Shown here one piece after another: positions 1 through 7,155 of a DNA stretch of 13,063 nucleotides. The notes below the pieces were generated by a model. It saw only the letters and a program-made list of their open reading frames with translations, was not told where the DNA came from and did no database searches. The stretch spans positions 1 through 13,063 of the forward strand of contig RPPU01000057.1 in NCBI GenBank assembly GCA_003819975.1, given 5' to 3'. The DNA is from Desulfobacteraceae bacterium (GTDB lineage Bacteria > Desulfobacterota > DSM-4660 > Desulfatiglandales > HGW-15). The translations under genes were made by a program, and so were the position numbers. Each line of letters begins with the position of its first letter. Within the stretch, counting starts at the first letter, position 1.

Positions 1-1101
1 ACGCAGCAACACTACACCCAGACTCATGATCGTGTCGTATTGAGCCGGATCCATGCGGCCGGAATGAAAGAGATTGAGCAGCGGTTCCGGCGTCAAAACA
101 AATGCGGTCACTAATACAAACATATAGGCCCAAGTCAAATGCAGGGCGCTGACCGTAGCGTAAACCCCATCTTCGGGCCGGCCGCGGCCGATGGCCTGAC
201 CGACCAAAGTGGCATTGCCGATGTGAAAACCGACCATGGGCAGAAAAGCCAGGGACTCGATGGAGAGCACAATATTGGAAGCAGCCAGTTCCAGTCCGCC
301 CAGGCGCCCCAATATCTGGATGAAAAAAGTGAAGCCAAAAATTTCCAGGAAAAACTGGACCCCGCTCGGCAAGCCGAAACGCATGAGCCGGTTGAACAAT
401 TCTTTGTCAAAAGCGCGCTGCGCCCAGGTCCCGAAACGGGCGCAATTGGACGGGGTGAAGATTAAAATAATATAGATCGCTACAATCACGGCTGAGGCGA
501 TCACGGTGGATAAGGCCGAGCCCTGAATACCCAATTCCGGAAACGGTCCTTTCCCGTAAATCAGACAATAATTGAGCGGAATATTGACCAGAGCGCCGGC
601 CAGGTTGGCCAGCATCACGGTCCAGGTTTTGCCGCGACCGGTGTAAAAACAACCCAGGACTGTATTAAGGATGGACAGGCCGCCGCCCAGAACCAGGATA
701 TTGAAAAAGCGGATTTCCAAAATTTGCACGGCCGGAGCATGGCCGATGAGCCTGAACAAAGGTTTGGAGAAAAAGAAAAGGGATGCGAGCAGAATTCCGG
801 CTATCAAGGCGAAATAGATGCCTTGCCAGAGTGCCGCGCCAATGCGGTCCAAAGCCTTGGCTCCGAAATACTGGGAAACAAAGGCATTGGTGTAACTGGC
901 TACGCCCATGAAAAAAGAAATAAAAGTAAAGGCAACAATGCCGGCCGGCAACACGGCGCTGATGCTGTCGATCGAATATTTGGCTAAAAAAATTCGGTCG
1001 GTGAACTGCATCAGAGTAAAGGACCCCATGGAGGCCACCAGGGGCAGGCTGATGGAGAGCACGTCGCGATATCCGTTCGGTTTAGACCAGCGTTTAAACA
1101 A
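1..1101 (-). CDS. MATE-family multidrug/cation antiporter, C-terminus cut by window edge
   Basis: This is an inner-membrane exporter of the MATE (NorM/DinF-type) family, which expels drugs or metabolites in exchange for Na+ or H+. The frame is open from 1101 to the left edge, giving 367 residues; full-length members have about 450, so the last membrane helices are missing. I read successive hydrophobic helices and family-type segments: LPLVASMGSFTLMQFTDRIF near the N-terminus, FFMGVASYTNAFVSQYFGAK in the helix 2/3 region, VLGCFYTGRGKTW, and ANLAGALVNIPLNYCLIYG. The frame is closed upstream by a TAG, and no ATG lies before the first conserved helix. I therefore chose TTG at 1101, which has AAAGGA 9 nt upstream; GTG at 1062 is the in-frame alternative. 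A terminator-shaped hairpin lies just upstream in the leader. The family call is very secure, but the substrate cannot be told. Confidence 0.95.
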   Translation of the reverse strand, partial: MFKRWSKPNGYRDVLSISLPLVASMGSFTLMQFTDRIFLAKYSIDSISAVLPAGIVAFTFISFFMGVASYTNAFVSQYFGAKALDRIGAALWQGIYFALIAGILLASLFFFSKPLFRLIGHAPAVQILEIRFFNILVLGGGLSILNTVLGCFYTGRGKTWTVMLANLAGALVNIPLNYCLIYGKGPFPELGIQGSALSTVIASAVIVAIYIILIFTPSNCARFGTWAQRAFDKELFNRLMRFGLPSGVQFFLEIFGFTFFIQILGRLGGLELAASNIVLSIESLAFLPMVGFHIGNATLVGQAIGRGRPEDGVYATVSALHLTWAYMFVLVTAFVLTPEPLLNLFHSGRMDPAQYDTIMSLGVVLLR

Positions 1102-1132
1102 GAGTTTTATTCCTTTTAAAAAAGGCTATATT

Positions 1133-1180
1133 CATAAAAATAGGGCGGAATATCCGGCTGCTCCGGACTAATGCCGCCCT
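1133..1180 (-). terminator. terminator-shaped hairpin in the MATE leader, possible attenuator
   Basis: AGGGCGG (1142-1148) pairs with CCGCCCT (1174-1180), and inside it TCCGG (1153-1157) pairs with CCGGA (1163-1167) around a 5-nt loop. Read on the minus strand, the stem is followed by TATTTTTAT, a short U-run. It ends about 40 nt before the MATE start, and I see no minus-strand gene upstream for it to terminate. It may therefore act as an attenuator or riboswitch expression platform for the exporter. I could not match the upstream leader to a known riboswitch. Confidence 0.5.
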
Positions 1181-1284
1181 CAATGGCGACGGTCACTATG
1201 TAATTTTTTAATTAAAGAGTAAAGAAAAATTTTATTGCTTAAAAAATGGGTCCGAGTATGATTGGGAAGAAATATCTTAGACCG

Positions 1285-1324
1285 ACCAATTACATTGATT
1301 GGTAACTTGCTGAAATTGTTTAAT
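1285..1324 (+). promoter_or_regulatory. candidate sigma-70 promoter with overlapping dyad, for the 41-aa peptide
   Basis: TTGATT (1295-1300) and TTTAAT (1319-1324) are separated by 18 nt and resemble -35 and -10 boxes. The inverted repeat ACCAAT (1285-1290) / ATTGGT (1298-1303) overlaps the -35 box, as an operator would. The region is AT-rich, so such matches arise by chance, and the call is tentative. The rest of the 314-nt gap between the MATE start and the small gene shows no other convincing feature beyond the MATE leader hairpin. Confidence 0.3.
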
Positions 1325-1415
1325 AATCAATCCGACGATATTATTATCTTGGCAGGGCTGGAGTTTCCAGGTTTGGAAAATAGAATATCATTGCCTTAAA
1401 AAGGAACAGAAAAGA

Positions 1416-1541
1416 ATGATGTCGAAAGTTAAGGTCATTGCAGGAATTGCGGTAGGGATTTTGTTTATTGCTTTAATATATGATGCCTTTAACGGTTTTT
1501 TTATTATAAAACAAAGGCAACAACAAAATTATAGCTTTTAA
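1416..1541 (+). CDS. small single-span membrane protein (41 aa), unknown function
   Basis: This is a 41-codon frame that opens with two consecutive ATGs (1416 and 1419) and ends in TAA. AAGGAA lies 10 nt before the first ATG. The product starts with a short basic stretch (MMSKVKV), then a hydrophobic span of about 18-20 residues (IAGIAVGILFIALIYDAF), then FFIIKQ and a polar tail rich in Gln (KQRQQQNYSF). It reads as a single-pass inner-membrane peptide. I do not recognise a family. It could be a small regulatory membrane protein, a toxin-like peptide, or a membrane anchor. No antitoxin gene is visible beside it. Its neighbours are a divergent MATE exporter upstream and a fold-back repeat downstream. 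The combination of ribosome binding site and coherent hydrophobic segment is the main support. Confidence 0.55.
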   Translation: MMSKVKVIAGIAVGILFIALIYDAFNGFFIIKQRQQQNYSF

Positions 1542-1588
1542 AAGTTCATCACTTATTAACAGTCTTATAATAGTGTTCACATATGGTT

Positions 1589-1810
1589 GCGGCTTTCGGA
1601 TTTTTTTTCAAGCGGCAACTAACGGCTTCCGGACTCTAACAGCCAGGGCAGGAGCCCTCGCGTAGCAAGCGCCGTGGCGATCAAATTTATTCGGAATCCA
1701 TTAAAAGTGCTTCGGGCCATTGTAATAGGCCTGCGTCGCGCTTGCTGATCTTGCGATAAGGTTTAATACCATAAGAGAGTTGCCGCTTGAAAAAGAAATC
1801 CGGAAGCCGC
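1589..1810. repeat. fold-back element with 32/33-nt inverted arms, MITE-like
   Basis: The left arm (1589-1620) starts GCGGCTTTCGGA, has a T-run, and ends CAAGCGGCAACT. The right arm (1778-1810) is its reverse complement except for two substitution-type differences and one extra base in the T-run. Nested inside is a second inverted repeat, AGCAAGCGC (1664-1672) / GCGCTTGCT (1738-1746), and a local hairpin AGGGC/GCCCT (1645-1658). A near copy of the arm tip, ACGGCTTCCGGA, recurs directly at 1622-1633. The roughly 222-bp core carries no plausible gene. The structure suggests a MITE or other non-autonomous palindromic repeat, or a large RNA stem-loop ahead of the PLP-enzyme gene. I could not see clear target-site duplications. 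Confidence 0.55.
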
Positions 1811-1869
1811 TTCATAATAAAAATGAAGAATACTATTATGAGACCCTTAATATATGATAGGAAAAAGTA

Positions 1870-2313
1870 ATGATCCAAAAACAAATCGATATTACGCGGG
1901 CCCGGCAGGAGACGCCGGGTTGTGAAAAGGTGCTGCACTTCAACAATGCCGGGGCCGGTTTGATGCCGCGGCCGGTGCTTGAAGCAATTTGCGGGCATTT
2001 GCAATTGGAAGCTGAGATCGGCGGTTATGAGGCAGCGGATCAGGCTCGTGATAAAGTGGAACATACCTACGATGCCATTGCCGCGCTGATCGGCTGCGGG
2101 CGCGACGAGGTCGCTATAGTCGAGAACGCCACCCGGGCCTGGGATATGGCTTTTTATTCCATTCCTTTTAAAAAAGGCGACCGGATCCTGACAGCCGCGG
2201 CCGAATATGCCAGCAACTATATCCCTTTTTTGCAAATGGCCCAAAAGACCGGGGTCAAGATCGAGGTTGTTCCCAATGACGAATACGGCCGGGTCTCGGT
2301 GGAAGCCTTGTAA
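1870..2313 (+). CDS. aminotransferase class V-like PLP enzyme, N-terminal half (ends at an in-frame stop)
   Basis: This is the first 147 residues of a fold-type I PLP-dependent enzyme of the aminotransferase class V / cysteine desulfurase-like superfamily. Visible features are FNNAGAGLMPRPV at 24-36, the family's N-terminal substrate-loop segment; ENATRAWDMAF at 85-95, the PLP phosphate-binding region; and a KKGDRILTAAAEYASN segment at 101-116. The start ATG at 1870 has a purine-rich AGGAAAAAG just upstream. The frame ends TAA TAG at 2311-2316, and the same frame then reopens at ATG 2317 with the rest of the enzyme. Homologues are about 380-400 residues long; 147 + 2 + 247 = 396, so nothing seems inserted or deleted. 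The half alone lacks the catalytic lysine and cannot be an active enzyme. It may be part of a broken gene or one half of a split enzyme. The actual reaction, for example desulfuration or epimerisation, cannot be assigned. Confidence 0.8.
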   Translation: MIQKQIDITRARQETPGCEKVLHFNNAGAGLMPRPVLEAICGHLQLEAEIGGYEAADQARDKVEHTYDAIAALIGCGRDEVAIVENATRAWDMAFYSIPFKKGDRILTAAAEYASNYIPFLQMAQKTGVKIEVVPNDEYGRVSVEAL

Positions 2314-2322
2314 TAGATGATG
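2305..2322 (+). other. tandem in-frame stops TAA TAG followed by ATG ATG inside the PLP-enzyme frame
   Basis: At 2311-2316 two adjacent stop codons interrupt an otherwise continuous frame, and two start codons follow directly at 2317-2322. The flanking residues, SVEAL before and MMDKRVKLIAVTHVPTNGG after, fit the family's continuous sequence with exactly two residues missing. A purine-rich stretch, GGTGGAAG, lies about 11 nt before ATG 2317 and could support reinitiation. TAA, TAG and TGA all end other genes in the window, so stop reassignment is not supported. The arrangement is either two nonsense changes in a decaying gene or a translationally coupled split gene. Confidence 0.85.
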
Positions 2323-3060
2323 GACAAGCGCGTCAAACTGATCGCCGTGACCCATGTGCCGACCAACGGCGGTTTGATCAATCCGGCCAAGGAAATCGGG
2401 CGGATGGCGCGGCAAGCCAATGTATTGTATTTGCTGGATGCCTGCCAATCAATCGGGCAAATGCCGATTAACGTAGCGGAGATCGGCTGCGATATGCTTT
2501 CAGCCACGGGTCGTAAATATCTGCGCGGCCCGCGCGCAACCGGTTTCTTGTATGTGCGCCGGAACGTGATCGAGAAACTGGAACCGCCTTTTCTGGATTT
2601 ACATGCAGCCAAATGGACGGCATCGGATCGTTTTGAAATCCGACCGGATGCGCGGCGGTTCGAAAACTGGGAGACCTATTATGCCGGAAAAATCGGGCTG
2701 GGTGTGGCAATCGATTATGCCCTGGCCTGGGGTTTGGAAGCGATCTGGGATCGGGTTTTGACCGTTTCCAGCATGCTGCGCAATTATCTCGGCGAAATTC
2801 CGAAAATTCATATCCACGATCTCGGCATTCAGAAGTGTGGGATTGTTTCCTTTACCGTGGATGGTTTGGACCCGCAGGAAATCCGCGACCGGTTGCGGGA
2901 GCAAAAAATCAATGTATCTTATTCTCCGGCCGAATATACGCGCATGGATATGGACAGCCGCAAATTGAGCAGCGTGGTGCGGGCTTCGGTGCATTATTAC
3001 AATACTGAAGAAGAGGTCATGCGGTTCTGCGAGGCTATCAGAGGGATGGTGTCGGCTTAA
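2317..3060 (+). CDS. aminotransferase class V-like PLP enzyme, C-terminal half with catalytic lysine
   Basis: These 247 residues continue the PLP enzyme that stops at 2313. They carry the active-site signatures: VTHVPTNGG at 11-19, LLDACQSIGQMP at 39-50 with the Asp (D41) expected to bind the pyridine nitrogen, and SATGRKYLRGPRATGFLYVR at 62-81 in which K67 is the expected Schiff-base lysine. The small C-terminal domain ends with VVRASVHYYNTEEEVMRFCEAI, typical of the class V fold. All key residues look intact and the codon pattern has not degenerated, which argues for recent or continuing selection despite the upstream stops. The start ATG 2317 (or 2320) follows the TAA TAG pair without a gap, an arrangement compatible with reinitiation. 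Its neighbour downstream, a cupin gene, is convergent and not co-transcribed. Fold class is secure, exact reaction unknown. Confidence 0.85.
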   Translation: MMDKRVKLIAVTHVPTNGGLINPAKEIGRMARQANVLYLLDACQSIGQMPINVAEIGCDMLSATGRKYLRGPRATGFLYVRRNVIEKLEPPFLDLHAAKWTASDRFEIRPDARRFENWETYYAGKIGLGVAIDYALAWGLEAIWDRVLTVSSMLRNYLGEIPKIHIHDLGIQKCGIVSFTVDGLDPQEIRDRLREQKINVSYSPAEYTRMDMDSRKLSSVVRASVHYYNTEEEVMRFCEAIRGMVSA

Positions 3061-3075
3061 AGAAAATATTTATCA

Positions 3076-3098
3076 CACGAAGGCACAAAGGCACGAAG
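3076..3098 (+). repeat. short tandem repeat of CACRAAGG, 2.9 copies
   Basis: CACGAAGG, CACAAAGG and CACGAAG follow one another in the 48-nt gap between two convergent genes. Similar CACGAAG-type arrays occur between genes in many environmental bacterial genomes, but their role is not established. No hairpin or T-run is visible that would make this a terminator. Confidence 0.5.
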
Positions 3099-3108
3099 TT
3101 TTAGAAAA

Positions 3109-3474
3109 CTATATCCAAACATTGTCCTGGGCGGTCAAGGCGCCGCCGGCATCACCGGTGTTGACCGTGCCGGCCGGTTCCACCAACAGGATGCGGCACT
3201 CTTTTTCGGCAAAGGGTTTGTGCTCCACGCCTTTGGGGACCACGAACAGCTCGTCTTTTTTGAGCACGACCCGGCCGTCGCGCAAATCGATGCGCATCTC
3301 CCCCTCCAGAATCATAAAAACTTCATCGGTTTCCGCATGTTTGTGCCAGACGAAATCACCCCGAAACTTGACCAGCTTGAAATGATAATCGTTCATTTGG
3401 GCGATGATCCGGGGCGCGCAGTAATCGGAAAATTTGGCGAATTTTTCGGAAAAATTGATCGGTTGATTGGGCAT
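3109..3474 (-). CDS. small single-domain cupin (cupin_2-like)
   Basis: This is a 121-residue single-domain cupin, a compact beta-barrel that normally binds one metal ion. The first cupin motif is clear: G39, H44-x-H46, E51 and G58 in [20 protein letters not shown]. The second is PKGVEHKPF at 80-88 with P80, G82 and H85. H44, H46, E51 and H85 are therefore the expected metal ligands, so the site looks complete. The tail [14 protein letters not shown]...DNVWI resembles a common group of uncharacterised bacterial cupins. Substrates of such proteins range from sugars to small acids, and none can be assigned here. The ATG at 3474 has GGAGG about 13 nt upstream and GGATGG 6 nt upstream. It is convergent with the PLP-enzyme gene and appears monocistronic with its own promoter. 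Confidence 0.92.
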   Translation of the reverse strand: MPNQPINFSEKFAKFSDYCAPRIIAQMNDYHFKLVKFRGDFVWHKHAETDEVFMILEGEMRIDLRDGRVVLKKDELFVVPKGVEHKPFAEKECRILLVEPAGTVNTGDAGGALTAQDNVWI

Positions 3475-3524
3475 GATCGGCCATCCGCCTCCCTTTAAGC
3501 TAAAAAGGTTTTTCTGACTTCTTA

Positions 3525-3553
3525 AAGTTAATAAAACAGATAGTGAATGTCAA
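3525..3553 (-). promoter_or_regulatory. candidate sigma-70 promoter of the cupin gene
   Basis: On the minus strand a consensus -35 box TTGACA (3553-3548) is followed after 17 nt by TAACTT (3530-3525), a weak -10. Transcription would start near 3518, about 45 nt before the cupin ATG. The perfect -35 is the main support. Confidence 0.4.
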
Positions 3554-3656
3554 TCGTTTTGCTGAAGGGCTGAATTTCGCACCGATCCTTTCATCAGTGG
3601 GAGACGGCTTTTTTTTCGTATTATTAAGGGAGGGTGCTAAGGCGAGGCCGATATGA

Positions 3657-3681
3657 GAGGGATGCCGCGCCGGCATCCCTC
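3657..3681 (-). terminator. perfect 11-bp hairpin after the large secreted-protein gene
   Basis: GAGGGATGCCG (3657-3667) pairs perfectly with CGGCATCCCTC (3671-3681) around a 3-nt loop. It starts 18 nt beyond the stop codon of the 1064-aa gene. There is no T-run on the minus-strand exit side, so it is either a weak or Rho-assisted terminator or an mRNA 3'-end stabiliser. Confidence 0.5.
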
Positions 3682-3698
3682 CAATCGTTAGGATCGAT

Positions 3699-6600
3699 TT
3701 AAATTTTTTTCCAAACAGACCACATGACCGGGTTGTTCGGTTCCCGGCCGTATAAAGAATACTCTCGATTCGTGCATATATAACGGAATCCGTTATGAGT
3801 CACCTGAGCGCCGACTTCATACCAACGATAAGGCTCCCAGGCTGTAACGTTTGTTTCTTCCGTGATCTCGACCAGCCTGACATTATCCAAAATGACATCG
3901 ATCGGCTCAAGCCCGAATTCAAAGCAGAGGCTTGCCGCATTATCGCTGGCATGATTCATGGTGAATATATGCGAAAAAGTCTGCATACTTTGCGACAGAT
4001 AGAAAGTTCTGGGGCCGCTGTAATTGGCATAATCATCGCCATTTTTTTCCATTTGGCAAAACAACGTTCGCGGGCATTCAACGGCTTTGGCGTCGAATTG
4101 CAAATAATACGTATGCCCGTTTTCAAGGGCAATATTATCCTGGCGCAAATGGACATGCCAAGTCTCGGAACCGGCATTGGTCGTGTCCACCCGGGCTTTA
4201 CCGCTCTGAACATAGGCTGTTGCTTCGGCTGCGGTATCGCAATAAAAGCTCCAACTGCTTAAAGAGCTATTAAATGTTCCGTTGACGACCTTGTTGACGG
4301 CGGCAGCAGCGCGGGGTTCTCTCCAGTCAAACAATTGATTGGCGAATAAAAGGCGCGATCGGAAATCCACGAAGTAAACGCCGATATTCCGATCGGAAAA
4401 CTTCTGGGCCAATTTTAACTGCAGTTTGGGAATGATCTTCCAACGTTCTTTTTCCTGGATGCTGTCCCAGGGCGCGGCATCGTCTTTCCAGGTTTCATCC
4501 GTAGTGTCCATATCCATGAAATTCAGCCAGCCGCAACCGTTGTTGCCGGGGAAACCATCGGATCGCGTGACCCAATCGTTCGGATAGGCCACCTGGAAAC
4601 CTACCGGGCTTTTATAAGAGCCGGTCTGACATTTATCGACCCATCCCTTGAAGTCGTTCATCATATTAGTATAAGCTGTCGCCGGCGCAATGGTATTCCC
4701 ATTCTCGTCAACCGGACCCGGACCCGGCGCAGGTTCTCCCCAGGGATACCGGAACCCCTGACTGTCGTTGACAAATTGAATGTTCTGGATCCCGCCGGTA
4801 TAGGCAGACCCTAGGGCGTCGATCTTGGCGGATAAATCGCTGTAGTCGCAGATAAAATAATGACCATCCAGACTGAATGCGTAATGTTTTAGGTACATTC
4901 CTAAATTGTTGTCTTTACATTTCTTATACCACTGGGCCACGGCTTCTACTACGGCATATCCGTTGTTGAGGGGGTTTGAGGGATGGATGCTGCCCATTTG
5001 GTTTTCAGGCGAGCCCTCGCGGTTGTTACGGACCCATTCTACGTCAACGCCGATACCGATAACGCAAGGATGTATGGGATTGGCCGGGTTTTGATCCTGG
5101 CGGACCAGATAATCGACGATCACCGACATCAAACCCTTGGCAGTCCCATTATCATCCATATTCGCAAAACCGGGTTCCACCTGAATCCAGACCTTAACGC
5201 CGGTGCGGTCAAAGTGGTCCAGGAATGCTTCGGAGCGGTCGTGCAAGTTCTGGTTGTATTTTCCCGAAGGGGAGAGAGCCGGGTCGTCGCAAAATTGGAT
5301 CTTGGAATCCACTGTTATCCCGGCGGGTTTTTTCATCTGCACCACACAACCGCCGGTTCCCTGGGCCAGATCGACCCTAGGCCGGGTGACGATCCATAAT
5401 AGGGTCGGTTGCGTGTTGCCGGCCGGAGAATAACCGATACAAGCTTTGGCGGCCGCTTCCCAGCGCCAAGGTTCGGGAAAACCATACGCCGCTAAACCGG
5501 CATTGGCCATAGGGTCGCCGGCAAAAGGCGGGTTGCCGCCCAGACTCATGATACCGTAAGCCGAAGCGCGCAAGCCAGACCATCTGAGGTTTGTGGGCCA
5601 ACTATCCGTGACGCCGGTGTCTCCCAGGTTGGGAATCTGCATCACTTTAAAGCGTTTATTGGACCCCAAATCATTGACCAGCACTTTATTGTTCAATATC
5701 CCGGTTGTCGTAAGACTTTTCTGGGTATCGTTGGAAATTTTAACCGTGCCGGGATCGGTGCCGTCGGACTGAAAATAACCGAGATGAGTTGAGTCGTTAT
5801 GAACATGAAAGAAAAGAGAATTCCCGACCACATCCAGCCAATGCGCTTCTCCTCCGACAGTCGCACTGATGTTTTTAACGATTCGGAAAGTATTCGGCGT
5901 TACTACGCCTTGATCGTTCAAATGCGCGACATAAAGGTAATGGGTGACGCCGCCGTCTTCGAAATTCTTCTTGACTGGCAGGAACAACTGGTTTCGCGAG
6001 ACCACCATCATCCTGAAATTTCCATCATACCCGAGGTCGTTGTCTATCGGGATCTCAACCGTGCCGGCATCGCTGCCGTTGCTTCTCCAGAGCCGCCGGA
6101 TATTGTCGGCTTTTTTTATGGCCCCGAAATAAGCGGTATGATTCAAGATTTGCATATATTGCGGGTTTTTCATAACCGAGGATGCCACAGTATAGTCGGA
6201 ACCGCCGTCATAAACGTAGAGGCTGCCCTCGCCGGAAGCGTCGCGAACCGTATAATATACATTACCGCCGGCCGCGCCCAATAAAATCATATTGTCTTTT
6301 CCGGCATAAGTCGCCCGGTTGTTCCAGGAATTATTGGACGTGTCGTATTCGCGCAGCACAACGGCGCCGGCGGTGTTTTTACAGTACAGATAGAGTTTCG
6401 AGCCGTCGGCCACCAGAGATTTGTCGTAGGTTCCGGTGTAGCCGTGCAGGGTCAGGGAACCGCCGTCGTTGTTGAAAATGGAGGCGTAAGCAAAAGAGGG
6501 CGCCGTTCCGGTGACCTTGACGAGGGTGAGGGAGCCCGAAACCTTGGCGACAAAATACAACGCGTTGTTCACCACCGTAAGGCTGCTCACTTCCGTGTAG

Positions 6601-6893
6601 GTCGCGCCGTTGGCTTGCTGAATGGAGGCGGCATCCAGGTTGCCGTTCCAGGTCCAGAGTTGATAGGGGGTTCCGGCGACGCTGGCGTTGGAACAAGCCA
6701 TGAAAAGGGCATTGCCGAAGCTGACCGCTTCATGGGCCGCCAAAAGATTCGCCGAATAGGCGACGTCGGCGAAGGTAATCTTATGGCCGACTTTCAGGTT
6801 ATCCGTTTCGTAGACCCCTGCCGCAGCAAAACCCGCAACAAACCATATGGCTATGATGATCATTGCCGTGTACATTCTGCGTTTTCGTAACAT
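3699..6893 (-). CDS. secreted multidomain carbohydrate-binding protein, probable glycosidase
   Basis: This is a 1064-residue exported protein. Residues 1-25 are a signal peptide (basic MLRKRR, a hydrophobic core, then AAAG). Residues about 30-425 are repetitive beta-rich sequence, probably a beta-propeller, with ELWxxDGTxxGT-like motifs at 268-278 (LWRSNGSDAGT) and 373-383 (YFQSDGTDPGT). Residues about 430-860 look like a TIM-barrel glycosidase domain: WIQVEPG at 569-575 and GIGVDVEW at 613-620 (D617, E619) are candidate catalytic segments, but I cannot name a GH family. Residues about 867-1010 form a CBM4/9-like module (VVNGTFNSSLSSW to ILDNVRLVEI). Residues about 1015-1062 form a CBM5/12-like module with W1019, W1024, G1028 and W1058, of the chitin/cellulose-binding type. 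GGAGG lies 9 nt before ATG 6893. Polysaccharide breakdown or binding outside the cell is inferred. Confidence 0.9.
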   Translation of the reverse strand: MLRKRRMYTAMIIIAIWFVAGFAAAGVYETDNLKVGHKITFADVAYSANLLAAHEAVSFGNALFMACSNASVAGTPYQLWTWNGNLDAASIQQANGATYTEVSSLTVVNNALYFVAKVSGSLTLVKVTGTAPSFAYASIFNNDGGSLTLHGYTGTYDKSLVADGSKLYLYCKNTAGAVVLREYDTSNNSWNNRATYAGKDNMILLGAAGGNVYYTVRDASGEGSLYVYDGGSDYTVASSVMKNPQYMQILNHTAYFGAIKKADNIRRLWRSNGSDAGTVEIPIDNDLGYDGNFRMMVVSRNQLFLPVKKNFEDGGVTHYLYVAHLNDQGVVTPNTFRIVKNISATVGGEAHWLDVVGNSLFFHVHNDSTHLGYFQSDGTDPGTVKISNDTQKSLTTTGILNNKVLVNDLGSNKRFKVMQIPNLGDTGVTDSWPTNLRWSGLRASAYGIMSLGGNPPFAGDPMANAGLAAYGFPEPWRWEAAAKACIGYSPAGNTQPTLLWIVTRPRVDLAQGTGGCVVQMKKPAGITVDSKIQFCDDPALSPSGKYNQNLHDRSEAFLDHFDRTGVKVWIQVEPGFANMDDNGTAKGLMSVIVDYLVRQDQNPANPIHPCVIGIGVDVEWVRNNREGSPENQMGSIHPSNPLNNGYAVVEAVAQWYKKCKDNNLGMYLKHYAFSLDGHYFICDYSDLSAKIDALGSAYTGGIQNIQFVNDSQGFRYPWGEPAPGPGPVDENGNTIAPATAYTNMMNDFKGWVDKCQTGSYKSPVGFQVAYPNDWVTRSDGFPGNNGCGWLNFMDMDTTDETWKDDAAPWDSIQEKERWKIIPKLQLKLAQKFSDRNIGVYFVDFRSRLLFANQLFDWREPRAAAAVNKVVNGTFNSSLSSWSFYCDTAAEATAYVQSGKARVDTTNAGSETWHVHLRQDNIALENGHTYYLQFDAKAVECPRTLFCQMEKNGDDYANYSGPRTFYLSQSMQTFSHIFTMNHASDNAASLCFEFGLEPIDVILDNVRLVEITEETNVTAWEPYRWYEVGAQVTHNGFRYICTNREYSLYGREPNNPVMWSVWKKI

Positions 6894-6918
6894 GTTTATC
6901 CCTCCGATTTTTAAAAAT

Positions 6919-7155
6919 TTATAAATTCCGCATCTGCGGTAAAATCCTGTTGATGAATCGCCGGGATGTCATGTGCTTTTTCAGTGGGAATAGGAACGAT
7001 TCGATTTTTTTGAAAAAGCAACGGAATCCGCCAGGCATTTTTATCGGCTCGAACCCGTGATCCGGACGATTGCGCGAAAAGTAGTTCATCAAACGAATAT
7101 CCGGAGAATAGAGTCCAATGAACTTAATAAATGCTTCCGGTAGAGCAATAAGCAT
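6919..7155 (-). CDS. doubtful 78-codon frame just upstream of the secreted-protein gene
   Basis: This frame does not overlap a larger gene and ends 25 nt before the start of the 1064-aa gene, on the same strand. Its product has an aromatic, moderately hydrophobic N-terminal half (LPEAFIKFIGLYSPDIRLMN) and a strongly basic C-terminal half with many Lys and Arg. I recognise no family. There is no good ribosome binding site before the ATG at 7155, and a TGA closes the frame shortly upstream. It may be a remnant of a longer gene or chance. Confidence 0.18.
   Translation of the reverse strand: MLIALPEAFIKFIGLYSPDIRLMNYFSRNRPDHGFEPIKMPGGFRCFFKKIESFLFPLKKHMTSRRFINRILPQMRNL

Noticed and set aside
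135..652. Two closed minus-strand frames (135-410 and 407-652) that could be taken for small genes
   Set aside because: They are out-of-frame readings of the MATE gene, whose true frame is open from 1101 through the left edge and contains all family motifs.
1622..1813. Integron attC site in the fold-back region
   Set aside because: The inverse core sites RYYYAAC and GTTRRRY are not found in the needed arrangement.
2311..2316. Stop codon reassignment as the explanation for TAA TAG in the PLP enzyme
   Set aside because: TAA, TAG and TGA are each used as terminal stops by other genes in this window, with no readthrough extension that makes sense.
1687..2448. 253-codon minus-strand frame opposite the PLP enzyme
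   Set aside because: It is antisense to a gene with clear PLP-enzyme motifs, has no recognisable domain, and runs through the fold-back repeat.
7035..7065. Minus-strand GGGTTCGAGCC resembling a tRNA T-loop
   Set aside because: No matching acceptor stem, anticodon arm or D-arm is found around it; only a 3-bp stem supports the loop.
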